Below are positions 1 through 5,442 of a stretch of 5,442 nucleotides of DNA, piece by piece. Position numbers and translations under genes: made by a program. The notes beneath the pieces were generated by a model, which was not told where the DNA came from, did no database searches, and worked only from the letters and a program-made list of their open reading frames with translations. The stretch lies in assembly GCA_012798155.1 (NCBI GenBank), contig JAAZNR010000341.1:1-5442 (forward strand), given 5' to 3'. Source of the DNA: Thermogutta sp. (lineage in GTDB: Bacteria > Planctomycetota > Planctomycetia > Pirellulales > Thermoguttaceae). Each line of letters begins with the position of its first letter. The first letter of the stretch is position 1.

Positions 1-2036
1 TGGCGGAAGGATTGGCAAGCGACGTGCCGCTGTTGGACCGGTTGAAGTTCCTGGCCATCGTTTCGACGAACCTCGATGAGTTCTTCATGATTCGTGTGGC
101 GGGAATCATCCAACTCATCAAGAGCAATTCCAAGAAGCGCGATCCGGCGGGCATGACCCCGCAGGAACAGTTGGACGCGGTACGCAAGCGGGTGCATCGC
201 ATGGCGGCCGAGCAATGGGCGGGCATTCGCCGAGCGATCGCCGCCCTGCGCGAGGAAGGGCTTTGCGTGCTCCCATCGCGGGAATGGTCGGCCCAGGATC
301 GTCGCTACTTGAACGATTACTTCGAGAGGGAATTGTCCCCTCAATTGACGCCGCTGGCGATCAGCACGCTGGATCCGCCGCCGGTGCCGGCCGGGCTGCA
401 AGTCCATGCCGCCTTCCTTTTGGCTCGAGGGAAAGACAAGGAGGACGCCGCCGGCAGGATCGCCGTGGTTCCCATCCCCTTGCGGCAGAATCGTTTCGTG
501 GCCTTGCCCGGCGATAAGCCCCGCCGTTTCGCTCTGATCGAAGATGTCTTGTTGGAGTTCGGCGCCAAGCTCTTTCGCGGATTCCAAGTGCAAGCGGCGT
601 GCGTATTTCGGATCACGAGAGACGCGGACGTCTCGATTCAAGACGACGACGCCAGCGACCTCTTGGCAACGGTGGAGTCGGCCGTCTTGGCTCGCCGCCG
701 CCGCGACCCGCTGCGCGTGGAGGTTACGCCCAACCCCGATCCCGCCATCCTCGAGGCCCTGCTCAAAACGCTGTCCCTGCACCGAGAGGACGTCTATGAC
801 GAGGCGGAGATCGTGGGTGCGGGTTGCCTCTGGGAATTGGTAGGCTTGCCGGGCTTCGATCATCTCAGGGCGGCGGATTGGCCGCCGCAGCCGCCGCGCG
901 ACTTGCTCGGCTGGGATGATATCTGGCAGGCGATTCAGCACCACGACGTCTTGCTTTTCCACCCCTATGAATCGTTCGATCCGGTAATCGAGCTGGTGCG
1001 TTGCGCGGCGGAGGATTCCAACGTCTTGGCGATCAAGCAAACCCTGTATCGGACCAGCGGCGATTCCCCCATCGTGGAGGCCCTGGAAAACGCCGCCCGC
1101 AACGATAAAGAGGTTACCGTCCTGGTGGAGGTCAAGGCCCGTTTCGACGAGGCACGCAACGTCCAATGGGCCCGCCGATTGGAGGACGCCGGCGCGCACA
1201 TCGTGTACGGCGTCGCCGGGTACAAGACTCACGCCAAAGCCCTGCTCATCGTGCGGCGCGAAGCCGGACGCATTCGCCGCTACGTCCACCTTTCCACAGG
1301 CAACTACAACGACCGCACGGCGAAGATCTACTCCGACTTGGGGCTCCTGACCTGCGACACCGAAATCGCGGCGGATGTGTCGTCGCTGTTCAACATCCTC
1401 ACCGGTTACTCCGAAGCCGTGGGATGGAACAAACTCACCACCGAGCCGGGCTTGCTCAAGCAGCGGTTTCTGGAACTCATCGAACGTGAAATGCGGGTGG
1501 CCACCCCCGAACAGCCGGGCTTGATCCTGGCCAAGATCAACTCGCTCCAAGACCGCGAAATCATCGCGGCCCTGTATCAAGCCTCGCAAACGAACGTCCG
1601 CATCAAGCTGAACGTCCGCGGAATCTGCTGCCTGGTTCCGGGAGTCAAGGGCATTTCCGAGAACATCGAGGTGCGTTCCATCGTGGATCGATTTCTGGAA
1701 CACGCTCGCATCTTCTACTTCGCGAACGGCGGGCACGAAGAGGTATACCTATCCAGCGCGGACTGGATGCAGCGCAATCTCGACCGCCGGTTCGAGACCA
1801 TCTTCCCGGTGCAGGCGCCCGAGCTGAGGGCCAGGCTGCTTCACATTTTGGACGTCTTCTTCGCCGACAACGTCAAGGCTTGGAGCCTGCAATCCGACGG
1901 CGAATATCGGCGGGTCCCGGCCGAGGGTCCGCCCGTTCGCGCGCAAGAGGTCTTTTACCGGGAAGCCGTGGCGGCGGCGCGAGATGTGCCGAGGCACGGC
2001 CCCAAATACCAAGTCCTCAGGGCGCCGCAGGATTGA
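1..2036 (+). CDS. ppk1: Polyphosphate kinase 1 (PPK1), 5'-truncated by window edge
   Basis: This enzyme reversibly transfers the gamma-phosphate of ATP to a growing polyphosphate chain through a phosphohistidine. The frame is open from position 3. The TTG at 12-14 is an internal Leu codon, because the family's N-terminal helix continues upstream (A-E-G-L-A-S-D-V-P-L-L-D-R is typical interior sequence). Numbering residues from that TTG, the known E. coli positions all fall at a constant offset of 28: R347 (R375), the autophosphorylated H407 in KTHAK (H435), H426 in YVHLSTGNYN (H454), R536 in NVRGICCL (R564) and H564 in FLEHAR (H592). Other family blocks are NLDEFFMIRV (20-29), LLFHPYESFDP (314-324), VEVKARFDEARN (372-383), IFYFANGG (567-574) and DWMQRNLDRRFE (584-595). 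The head, middle and C-terminal phospholipase-D-like domains are therefore all present. The visible 674 residues plus the roughly 25-28 missing ones match the usual length of about 690-720. The gene ends in TGA at 2034-2036 and converges on the ROK kinase gene. Its promoter and any upstream partner lie outside the window. Confidence 0.97.
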   Translation, partial: AEGLASDVPLLDRLKFLAIVSTNLDEFFMIRVAGIIQLIKSNSKKRDPAGMTPQEQLDAVRKRVHRMAAEQWAGIRRAIAALREEGLCVLPSREWSAQDRRYLNDYFERELSPQLTPLAISTLDPPPVPAGLQVHAAFLLARGKDKEDAAGRIAVVPIPLRQNRFVALPGDKPRRFALIEDVLLEFGAKLFRGFQVQAACVFRITRDADVSIQDDDASDLLATVESAVLARRRRDPLRVEVTPNPDPAILEALLKTLSLHREDVYDEAEIVGAGCLWELVGLPGFDHLRAADWPPQPPRDLLGWDDIWQAIQHHDVLLFHPYESFDPVIELVRCAAEDSNVLAIKQTLYRTSGDSPIVEALENAARNDKEVTVLVEVKARFDEARNVQWARRLEDAGAHIVYGVAGYKTHAKALLIVRREAGRIRRYVHLSTGNYNDRTAKIYSDLGLLTCDTEIAADVSSLFNILTGYSEAVGWNKLTTEPGLLKQRFLELIEREMRVATPEQPGLILAKINSLQDREIIAALYQASQTNVRIKLNVRGICCLVPGVKGISENIEVRSIVDRFLEHARIFYFANGGHEEVYLSSADWMQRNLDRRFETIFPVQAPELRARLLHILDVFFADNVKAWSLQSDGEYRRVPAEGPPVRAQEVFYREAVAAARDVPRHGPKYQVLRAPQD

Positions 2037-2128
2037 GAACCGTGGACGTTGCACCCCTGGAACGCAAGCAGCGGCATCCGGCTGTCAAAGGTCGCGGAAT
2101 CGCCGGCAAACCCATGTCCGCTACCGGT

Positions 2129-2199
2129 CCCGTTCCGGGGAGCCTAAAAACTCCCGTCCTGGAAGCCTAAAAACTCGCGTTCCTGGAGTCTGGAAACGT
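2129..2199. repeat. Three degenerate 23-24 bp tandem repeat units between convergent genes
   Basis: Three head-to-tail units are visible at 2129-2152, 2153-2175 and 2176-2199. Units 1 and 2 both end in agcctaaaaact and begin with cccgt(t)cc. They differ by a one-base deletion and a few substitutions. Unit 3 (cgcgttcctgga... to cgt) keeps the gttcctggag core but has diverged in its A-tract, and its last base is the first base of the reverse-strand TAA stop of the ROK gene. Each A5 run reads as T5 on the minus strand, just after a short stem (see the terminator entry). The array may have arisen by local duplication of a terminator-like element, or it may be a copy of a dispersed intergenic repeat. 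Confidence 0.7.
2146..2189 (-). terminator. Possible double rho-independent terminator of the ROK kinase gene
   Basis: Reading the minus strand just past the ROK stop codon, there are two successive stem plus T5 elements. The first pairs ACTC (2189-2186) with GAGT (2176-2173), followed by T5 at 2173-2169; its stem is only 4 bp with a 9-base loop and is weak. The second pairs CTTCC (2165-2161) with GGGAG (2155-2151) across the 5-base loop AGGAC, with one G-U pair, followed directly by T5 (2150-2146). Placement and order fit an intrinsic terminator, but the stems are short, so efficiency is doubtful. No comparable stem and T-run was found for ppk1 on the plus strand. Confidence 0.4.
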
Positions 2200-3275
2200 T
2201 ACGATTCCTCGTTGCTTTCGGGGTCCGGCTTTTGGGCGGCGGATTTCAAGACGCGGAGTTCGACATCCGGGTATTTCTTGAGCGGATTGGCACCGCACAA
2301 TTTTCCGGCCAAGGCGATCCCGCCGACGATCACCGCATAATCGCCGAGTTGGGAGAGGCACACTTCGTCCGGGGCCTTCGCCGACCGCATGTGATCGGCA
2401 TCGAGCACCGAGCGAATGCGCGGCATCAGAAAATCACCGCATGCCTCCATGACGCCGCCGCCGAGCACGATGCGTTGCGGATCCAGCAAGTGTCGGACGG
2501 AGATGCACGCCGCGCCGAGTACGTTCCCCGCGCGCTCCAGTACGCGCGTCACCAGCGGGTCGCCGGCGTTCAAGGCCGCTCGCAAAGCTCGGCTTCGCAC
2601 GACGCTCAGATCTCCGCCCAGCAACTCCGTCAGAACAGTGGTTTCGCCCTGGGCCACCGCCTCTCGGATATCCCGCTCGATCGCGGTGCGACCGGCAAGG
2701 GCCTCCAAGCAACCCGCATTGCCGCAACCGCAGACCGGTCCGCCGATTTGCATGACCATGTGCCCGATCTCCCCGGCGGAATAGCGGGCGCCGCGCCATA
2801 GTTTTTGCTTGCGGACGAAACCGCTGCCGATACCGGTACCCACGAAGACGCCGAACACGCTGCGGCAATGCCGTCCGGCTCCTAACCACGCCTCTCCCAG
2901 GGCGCCCAGGTTGCAATCATTTTCGAGCACGACCGGAAAGCCGAAACGCTCGAAGAGGAATTCGCGAAGCGGAGCCTCGGTCAGCGGCATGTTGGGCGTC
3001 TTCACGATACGCCCGCGCTTGTAATCGACGACGCCGGGGATGCCGACCGCCATTCCCGCGATGTCCCCCGGACGCAACCCCGCTTTCTTGATCGCAGCCG
3101 CCACGGCCGACTCCACCGCCTGAAATATATCCAGCGCGCCGCAATCTCGCGGGGTGGAGCAGCGATAGCGCCCGTATACCGTGCCGCGAATATCTCCCAC
3201 GGCGGCCAGAATCTTCGTTCCGCCGATATCTACCGCGACGATCCTTTTCTCGGTCGCCTGTGCTTTGCGTACCAT
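2199..3275 (-). CDS. ROK-family sugar kinase, probable glucokinase
   Basis: This is a cytosolic ATP-dependent hexokinase of the ROK family (358 aa). It probably phosphorylates glucose to glucose 6-phosphate at the entry of glycolysis, though the exact sugar cannot be read from sequence. Phosphate-1 loop DIGGTK is at residues 16-21. The substrate and catalytic motif ENDCN (118-122) supplies the general base D120. Phosphate-2 loop GTGIGSG is at 147-153. Sugar-binding E169 and zinc ligand H172 lie in GEIGH (168-172). The ROK zinc cluster CGCGNAGCLE (182-191) supplies C182, C184 and C189, and an adenosine-side LGGGV sits at 271-275. There is no N-terminal helix-turn-helix, so it is a kinase and not a NagC/XylR-type repressor. 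The frame stays open upstream to an ATG at 3353, but the start at 3275 is preferred because GAGGAG sits 6 bases before it and the family begins close to DIGGTK. The polar tail after about residue 340 (AAQKPDPESNEES) is probably disordered. The gene lies 182 bp downstream of the PP-loop gene on the same strand. Confidence 0.93.
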   Translation of the reverse strand: MVRKAQATEKRIVAVDIGGTKILAAVGDIRGTVYGRYRCSTPRDCGALDIFQAVESAVAAAIKKAGLRPGDIAGMAVGIPGVVDYKRGRIVKTPNMPLTEAPLREFLFERFGFPVVLENDCNLGALGEAWLGAGRHCRSVFGVFVGTGIGSGFVRKQKLWRGARYSAGEIGHMVMQIGGPVCGCGNAGCLEALAGRTAIERDIREAVAQGETTVLTELLGGDLSVVRSRALRAALNAGDPLVTRVLERAGNVLGAACISVRHLLDPQRIVLGGGVMEACGDFLMPRIRSVLDADHMRSAKAPDEVCLSQLGDYAVIVGGIALAGKLCGANPLKKYPDVELRVLKSAAQKPDPESNEES

Positions 3276-3281
3276 GCAACT

Positions 3282-3287
3282 CTCCTC
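3282..3287 (-). promoter_or_regulatory. Strong Shine-Dalgarno fixing the ROK kinase start
   Basis: On the minus strand GAGGAG lies six bases upstream of the ATG at 3275-3273, inside a purine-rich run (agaagagaggagag). It is the best ribosome-binding site in the window. It rules against the in-frame ATG at 3353, which would add 26 residues with no family resemblance. Confidence 0.8.
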
Positions 3288-3301
3288 TCTTCTATGCGAT
3301 G

Positions 3302-3352
3302 CAATCGTGATTGTGTCGGCGTCGCGATCATCTCGCTGCCGGCACGACGGCA
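3302..3352. promoter_or_regulatory. Two small inverted repeats in the leader of the ROK kinase gene (possible operator)
   Basis: The 182-bp gap 3276-3457 holds no gene. Within it, CAATC-GT-GATTG is a perfect 5-bp palindrome with a 2-base spacer (3302-3313), 27 bases upstream of the ROK ATG. TGCCG-gcacga-CGGCA (3337-3352) is a second inverted repeat with 5-bp arms. They could be an operator or a leader structure, but repeats this short also arise by chance. I found no persuasive -35/-10 pair, so it stays open whether the ROK gene has its own promoter or is read through from the upstream pair. Confidence 0.2.
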
Positions 3353-3457
3353 ATTCGACCGATGATCCCGGTCGTTCGGCGCGTCACCCCTCGAATCGCG
3401 ACCGCGTTTCTCCGTCGACTCGGCGCGGAACCGGCGCGGGCAACGGAAGCCTGCTGA

Positions 3458-4459
3458 TCATAACGGCCGAACATCGGGCCACGACCGCGGATCGCGGTTT
3501 ATCGTGACGGTGTTATTCAATGACGGCTGTTGAAAAACCACGTCGAATTGCAATCGGCCGGGCAAATCCTTCTTCGCGTATCGGCACAGCAGTGCAATCG
3601 CCTTCGCCAGAGCAATTTCATCCGTGCTTCCGATAAGCAGTCCCTCCGGCCCGCGAAAATTTTTCGGCACCAAACGCAGCGACTTTTTCTCCCGCGGCGC
3701 CGCTTCAAACAGTCGCCGCAAGGCGTTGTTTTCCAGAGCGTTTCTGCCCAACACAAGTTTAGTTTCTTTGTCGATCCGAAAATGCCGGCCCACGGTCAGA
3801 AGTCGGAGATCCCAGACGCCGGCCGACGAATCGTGATCCACGAGGTCCCAAACGCGCGGCGCGACGAGCTTTTCGGTCAAGGCACAGCCGCCCGCCGCCT
3901 CGGGGACGAAACGCAAACCGTAAATCTCGGCCAACGCCCGCAAAGGACGGCGTGATCGGCCCGCCAAATCATACAATCGGGAACGATCGACAAGACCTTG
4001 CTGTTCCATCACGGTCGGCGGAAGACGCTTGGCCGACAGGGGGCGGAGCACGCGGTCTTGCAGGCCGGCCATGTGGGCTACGATCAGCAGATCACGGCGG
4101 CGTTGCGCGAAGGGGCGTTGGCCCAAAACTTCTCCCGTAATCAGGAAGGCGGCGCCGATCTCCTCCATCAGCTCCTTCGCCAGCCGGAGCATATAGGCTC
4201 GGCAATCGAGACAGGGATTCGCACCGCGACCGAAGCCCTGTTTCGGCGCCCGTAACAAGTCGATATAGTCGTCGCGGATTGCGCGAGCCGCCAACGGAAT
4301 CCCCAAGGCGGCTGCGCCGCGAAACGCCCGCGCCGTGTGCGGATACACGGGAATCCGCACATGCAGCCCGACGACCTCGATACCCTGCGATTGGACGATG
4401 CGAGCCGCCAGCAAGCCGTCCAACCCGCCCGAGATCAAGGCCACCGCGGTCGTCGTCAC
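3458..4459 (-). CDS. MnmA/ThiI-like PP-loop protein with NFACT-R-like C-terminal domain; predicted tRNA thiolation enzyme
   Basis: This 333-aa protein is a predicted tRNA sulfurtransferase that would adenylate a uridine and deliver sulfur through cysteine persulfide; target base and position are unknown. Residues 1-200 form an adenine nucleotide alpha-hydrolase (PP-loop) domain. The nucleotide loop is SGGLDG (10-15), where the family usually has SGGxDS. NPCLDCRAYM (81-90) matches the NPCxxC segment of MnmA with C83 and C86, and GGCALTE (190-196) supplies a second catalytic-type C192. TGEVLGQRP (108-116), RPLSAKRLPPT (139-149) and LAGRSRRP (165-172) are blocks I associate with this MnmA-like subfamily. 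Residues about 222-305 (VGRHFRIDKETKLVLGRNALENN, then GPEGLLIG and an Ala-rich helix) resemble an NFACT-R RNA-binding domain, probably for tRNA. It starts at GTG (4459-4457), preceded six bases upstream by AAGAGGA. The start overlaps the rnc stop as GTGA, implying co-transcription and coupled translation. It is not ordinary MnmA, which is longer and has a different C-terminus. No dedicated sulfur donor is visible. Confidence 0.85.
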   Translation of the reverse strand: MTTTAVALISGGLDGLLAARIVQSQGIEVVGLHVRIPVYPHTARAFRGAAALGIPLAARAIRDDYIDLLRAPKQGFGRGANPCLDCRAYMLRLAKELMEEIGAAFLITGEVLGQRPFAQRRRDLLIVAHMAGLQDRVLRPLSAKRLPPTVMEQQGLVDRSRLYDLAGRSRRPLRALAEIYGLRFVPEAAGGCALTEKLVAPRVWDLVDHDSSAGVWDLRLLTVGRHFRIDKETKLVLGRNALENNALRRLFEAAPREKKSLRLVPKNFRGPEGLLIGSTDEIALAKAIALLCRYAKKDLPGRLQFDVVFQQPSLNNTVTINRDPRSWPDVRPL

Positions 4460-5304
4460 GGGCGGTCCTCTTGGCGTGCGTCGGCCTGCCCGAGCGGTTC
4501 GCCTTCTCCCGGCGGCTCCCGGCCGATGATTGGCGGGGAATCCGGATCATCCAAAGACAGTTGATTCAAGTCGGCGAGCGCATTGCGTGCCGCTTTTTGC
4601 TCGGCTTCCTTCTTGCTGTGCCCCCAGGCGGGCCGATGCCTCACGCCGCACAGTTCGGCCGCCACCAGGAAGGTCTTCCCGTGATCCGGGCCGCGCTCCT
4701 CGAGCAGAAGATAGCTAGGCGTGGTCCCCAGATTCTTTTGCGCGTACTGCTGAAGGAGCGATTTGTAATTCTCTTCGATCGCGTTACAAACAAGCGAAGC
4801 GATCACCGGACGCATCAGCGGTTCCACGAGCGTTTTGGCCGCCGCAAGCCCGCCGTCGATGTAGACCGCGCCGATGACCGCCTCCAAAGCCGCCCCAATC
4901 ACGGACTGCGGCAACCGGGTCTGCGTCATCATCCCCTTACCCAGCACCAAGAAGTCGTCCAGACGGAGACAGCGGGCGGCCGCGGCGCAGGTCTGCCGGC
5001 TGACGGCAACGGATTTGAGCCGCGTCAGTTCTCCTTCCAGATAATCGGGATAGGTCGCGTACAAGAGGTCGCAAACCACCAATCCGAGGACGGCGTCTCC
5101 CAGAAATTCCAGACGTTCATTGGAGCGCTGCCGCCGATCGACGCCGGAAGCGTGGGACAGCGCCGTCATCAGCAGGCGAGGATCGCGAAAACGGTAACCG
5201 ATGGCCCGCTGGCACTCTTCCAGTCGGAGTTCCAGCGACTCCGGCAATTCCGATTCTCTTTCCGGTTCCACGGCGGAAATGGCCTTTCCATATCGAGGTG
5301 GCAT
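4456..5304 (-). CDS. rnc: Ribonuclease III (double-stranded-RNA endonuclease)
   Basis: RNase III cleaves double-stranded RNA as a homodimer in rRNA and mRNA processing. Numbered from the ATG at 5304 (282 aa), the signature NERLEFLGDAVL occupies 62-73, with E63, E66 and D70 matching E. coli E38, E41 and D45. EGELTRLKS (90-98) is the next helix. The second metal-site helix reads SVIGAALEAVIGAVYIDGG (134-152): E141 matches E117, but the Asp three residues earlier (E. coli D114) is A138. A complete dsRNA-binding domain spans about 176-248 and ends in GHSKKEAEQKAARNAL. Residues 252-282 are a Pro/Glu/Gly-rich tail absent from classical RNase III. The start is uncertain. The frame stays open to the right window edge, with another ATG at 5415 (319 aa). 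Neither ATG has a clear Shine-Dalgarno. I chose 5304 because the extra 37 residues are Ser/Gly/Arg/Pro-rich and unlike the family, and they span a GC hairpin. Its stop overlaps the next gene's start (GTGA). Confidence 0.93.
   Translation of the reverse strand: MPPRYGKAISAVEPERESELPESLELRLEECQRAIGYRFRDPRLLMTALSHASGVDRRQRSNERLEFLGDAVLGLVVCDLLYATYPDYLEGELTRLKSVAVSRQTCAAAARCLRLDDFLVLGKGMMTQTRLPQSVIGAALEAVIGAVYIDGGLAAAKTLVEPLMRPVIASLVCNAIEENYKSLLQQYAQKNLGTTPSYLLLEERGPDHGKTFLVAAELCGVRHRPAWGHSKKEAEQKAARNALADLNQLSLDDPDSPPIIGREPPGEGEPLGQADARQEDRP
4466..4472 (-). promoter_or_regulatory. Shine-Dalgarno inside rnc for the PP-loop gene's GTG start
   Basis: AAGAGGA on the minus strand ends six bases before the GTG at 4459-4457 and lies within the last codons of rnc. 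With the GTGA overlap it supports a GTG start and translational coupling. The family's nucleotide loop beginning at residue 10 also fits this start. Confidence 0.6.
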
Positions 5305-5442
5305 AGAGCTAACCGGACGATCCCCGCGGCTCGACGCCCCCGGCCCGGAAGGCCGGGCCACGAGCGAAATACTGTCACGGAGACCGATACCGGTGATCGG
5401 GCGACTTGCCGCCATCGGAACACGTCCCGAAAAGAGTCGAAA
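5305..5442 (-). other. Leader of rnc or N-terminal extension; status undecided
   Basis: The rnc frame has no stop in these 138 bases and runs off the window, so coding sequence could extend further right. An in-frame ATG occurs at 5415-5413. The translated stretch is low-complexity (for example RPSGPGASSRGDRP) and lacks RNase III features. Third-position GC is roughly two thirds, which does not settle whether it is coding. No promoter was recognised. Confidence 0.4.
5342..5359. repeat. GC-rich perfect inverted repeat near the rnc start
   Basis: GGCCCGG-aagg-CCGGGCC is a perfect 7-bp stem with a 4-base loop. On the minus strand an alternative, mutually exclusive pairing also exists (CCCGGCC-ttccg-GGCCGGG, shifted by a few bases). 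If rnc starts at 5304, this lies in its 5' leader, 38-55 bases before the ATG, where it could fold in the mRNA. If rnc starts at 5415 it is coding. It lacks a T-run, so it is not a terminator. Confidence 0.5.

Noticed and set aside
12..14. TTG as the true start of ppk1
   Set aside because: The PPK1 N-terminal helix continues upstream in the same frame (Ala-Glu-Gly before it), and E. coli numbering shows about 28 residues are missing to the left, so this is an internal Leu codon.
2037..2128. Intrinsic terminator of ppk1 on the plus strand
   Set aside because: Only short GC pairings are present and no T-run follows them, so no terminator could be supported here.
2129..2199. CRISPR array
   Set aside because: The units are directly adjacent with no unique spacers, and they are imperfect copies; this is a simple tandem repeat.
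2232..2801. Plus-strand 189-residue open frame opposite the ROK gene
   Set aside because: It is antisense to a clearly recognised gene, and its translation is Arg/Ala/His-rich with no motif; this is expected in GC-rich DNA.
2199..3275. ROK kinase as a polyphosphate glucokinase fed by the adjacent PPK1
   Set aside because: Polyphosphate glucokinases are ROK proteins, so the adjacency is tempting. But this one has the full CGCGNAGC zinc cluster, which I recall the actinobacterial polyphosphate enzymes lacking. The two genes are also convergent and not in one operon.
3276..3353. 26-residue N-terminal extension of the ROK kinase from the ATG at 3353
   Set aside because: The ATG at 3275 has an excellent GAGGAG site at ideal spacing, and the extra residues (MPSCRQRDDRDAD...) have no family resemblance.
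3530..3955. Plus-strand 141-residue open frame inside the PP-loop gene
   Set aside because: It is antisense to a gene with conserved family motifs and has no domain of its own.
4092..4550. Minus-strand 152-residue open frame overlapping the rnc/PP-loop junction
   Set aside because: It is an out-of-frame shadow of two well-supported genes, with Arg-rich composition and no recognisable domain.

Overview
The window is GC-rich bacterial chromosome with housekeeping-type content. It holds four protein genes, no RNA gene, no mobile element and no CRISPR array. Nothing in it looks like a defence or transfer island. The organism cannot be fixed from the sequence. The combination of genes would suit an uncultured deep-branching Gram-negative lineage such as Planctomycetota, but that is a low-confidence guess.

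Layout. Positions 1-2036 (+) hold nearly all of a polyphosphate kinase, PPK1, whose first ~25 residues lie left of the window. A 162-bp convergent intergenic region follows. It carries three degenerate 23-24 bp tandem units with short hairpins and A5/T5 tracts, best read as terminator-like elements for the gene coming from the right. Positions 2199-3275 (-) encode a ROK-family sugar kinase, glucokinase-like. A 182-bp gap (3276-3457) separates it from a minus-strand pair: a PP-loop (MnmA/ThiI-like) predicted tRNA-thiolation enzyme with an NFACT-R-like C-terminus (3458-4459) and, upstream, ribonuclease III (4456 to about 5304, start uncertain). This pair shares a 4-base GTGA stop/start overlap, so it is very probably co-transcribed and translationally coupled.

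How the genes fit together. The rnc/PP-loop pair is an RNA-processing and RNA-modification unit. The ROK kinase has its own strong Shine-Dalgarno and a sizeable gap upstream, so it may be a separate unit or a third cistron. PPK1 makes polyphosphate independently, from the opposite strand.

The most noteworthy points are at residue level. RNase III carries Ala where the family has a metal-binding Asp (E. coli D114 equivalent). The PP-loop protein has SGGLDG where the nucleotide-binding loop is normally SGGxDS. Other points are the tandem terminator-like repeats after the ROK gene and a GC-rich hairpin near the uncertain start of rnc. I saw no convincing evidence of a wholly new system.
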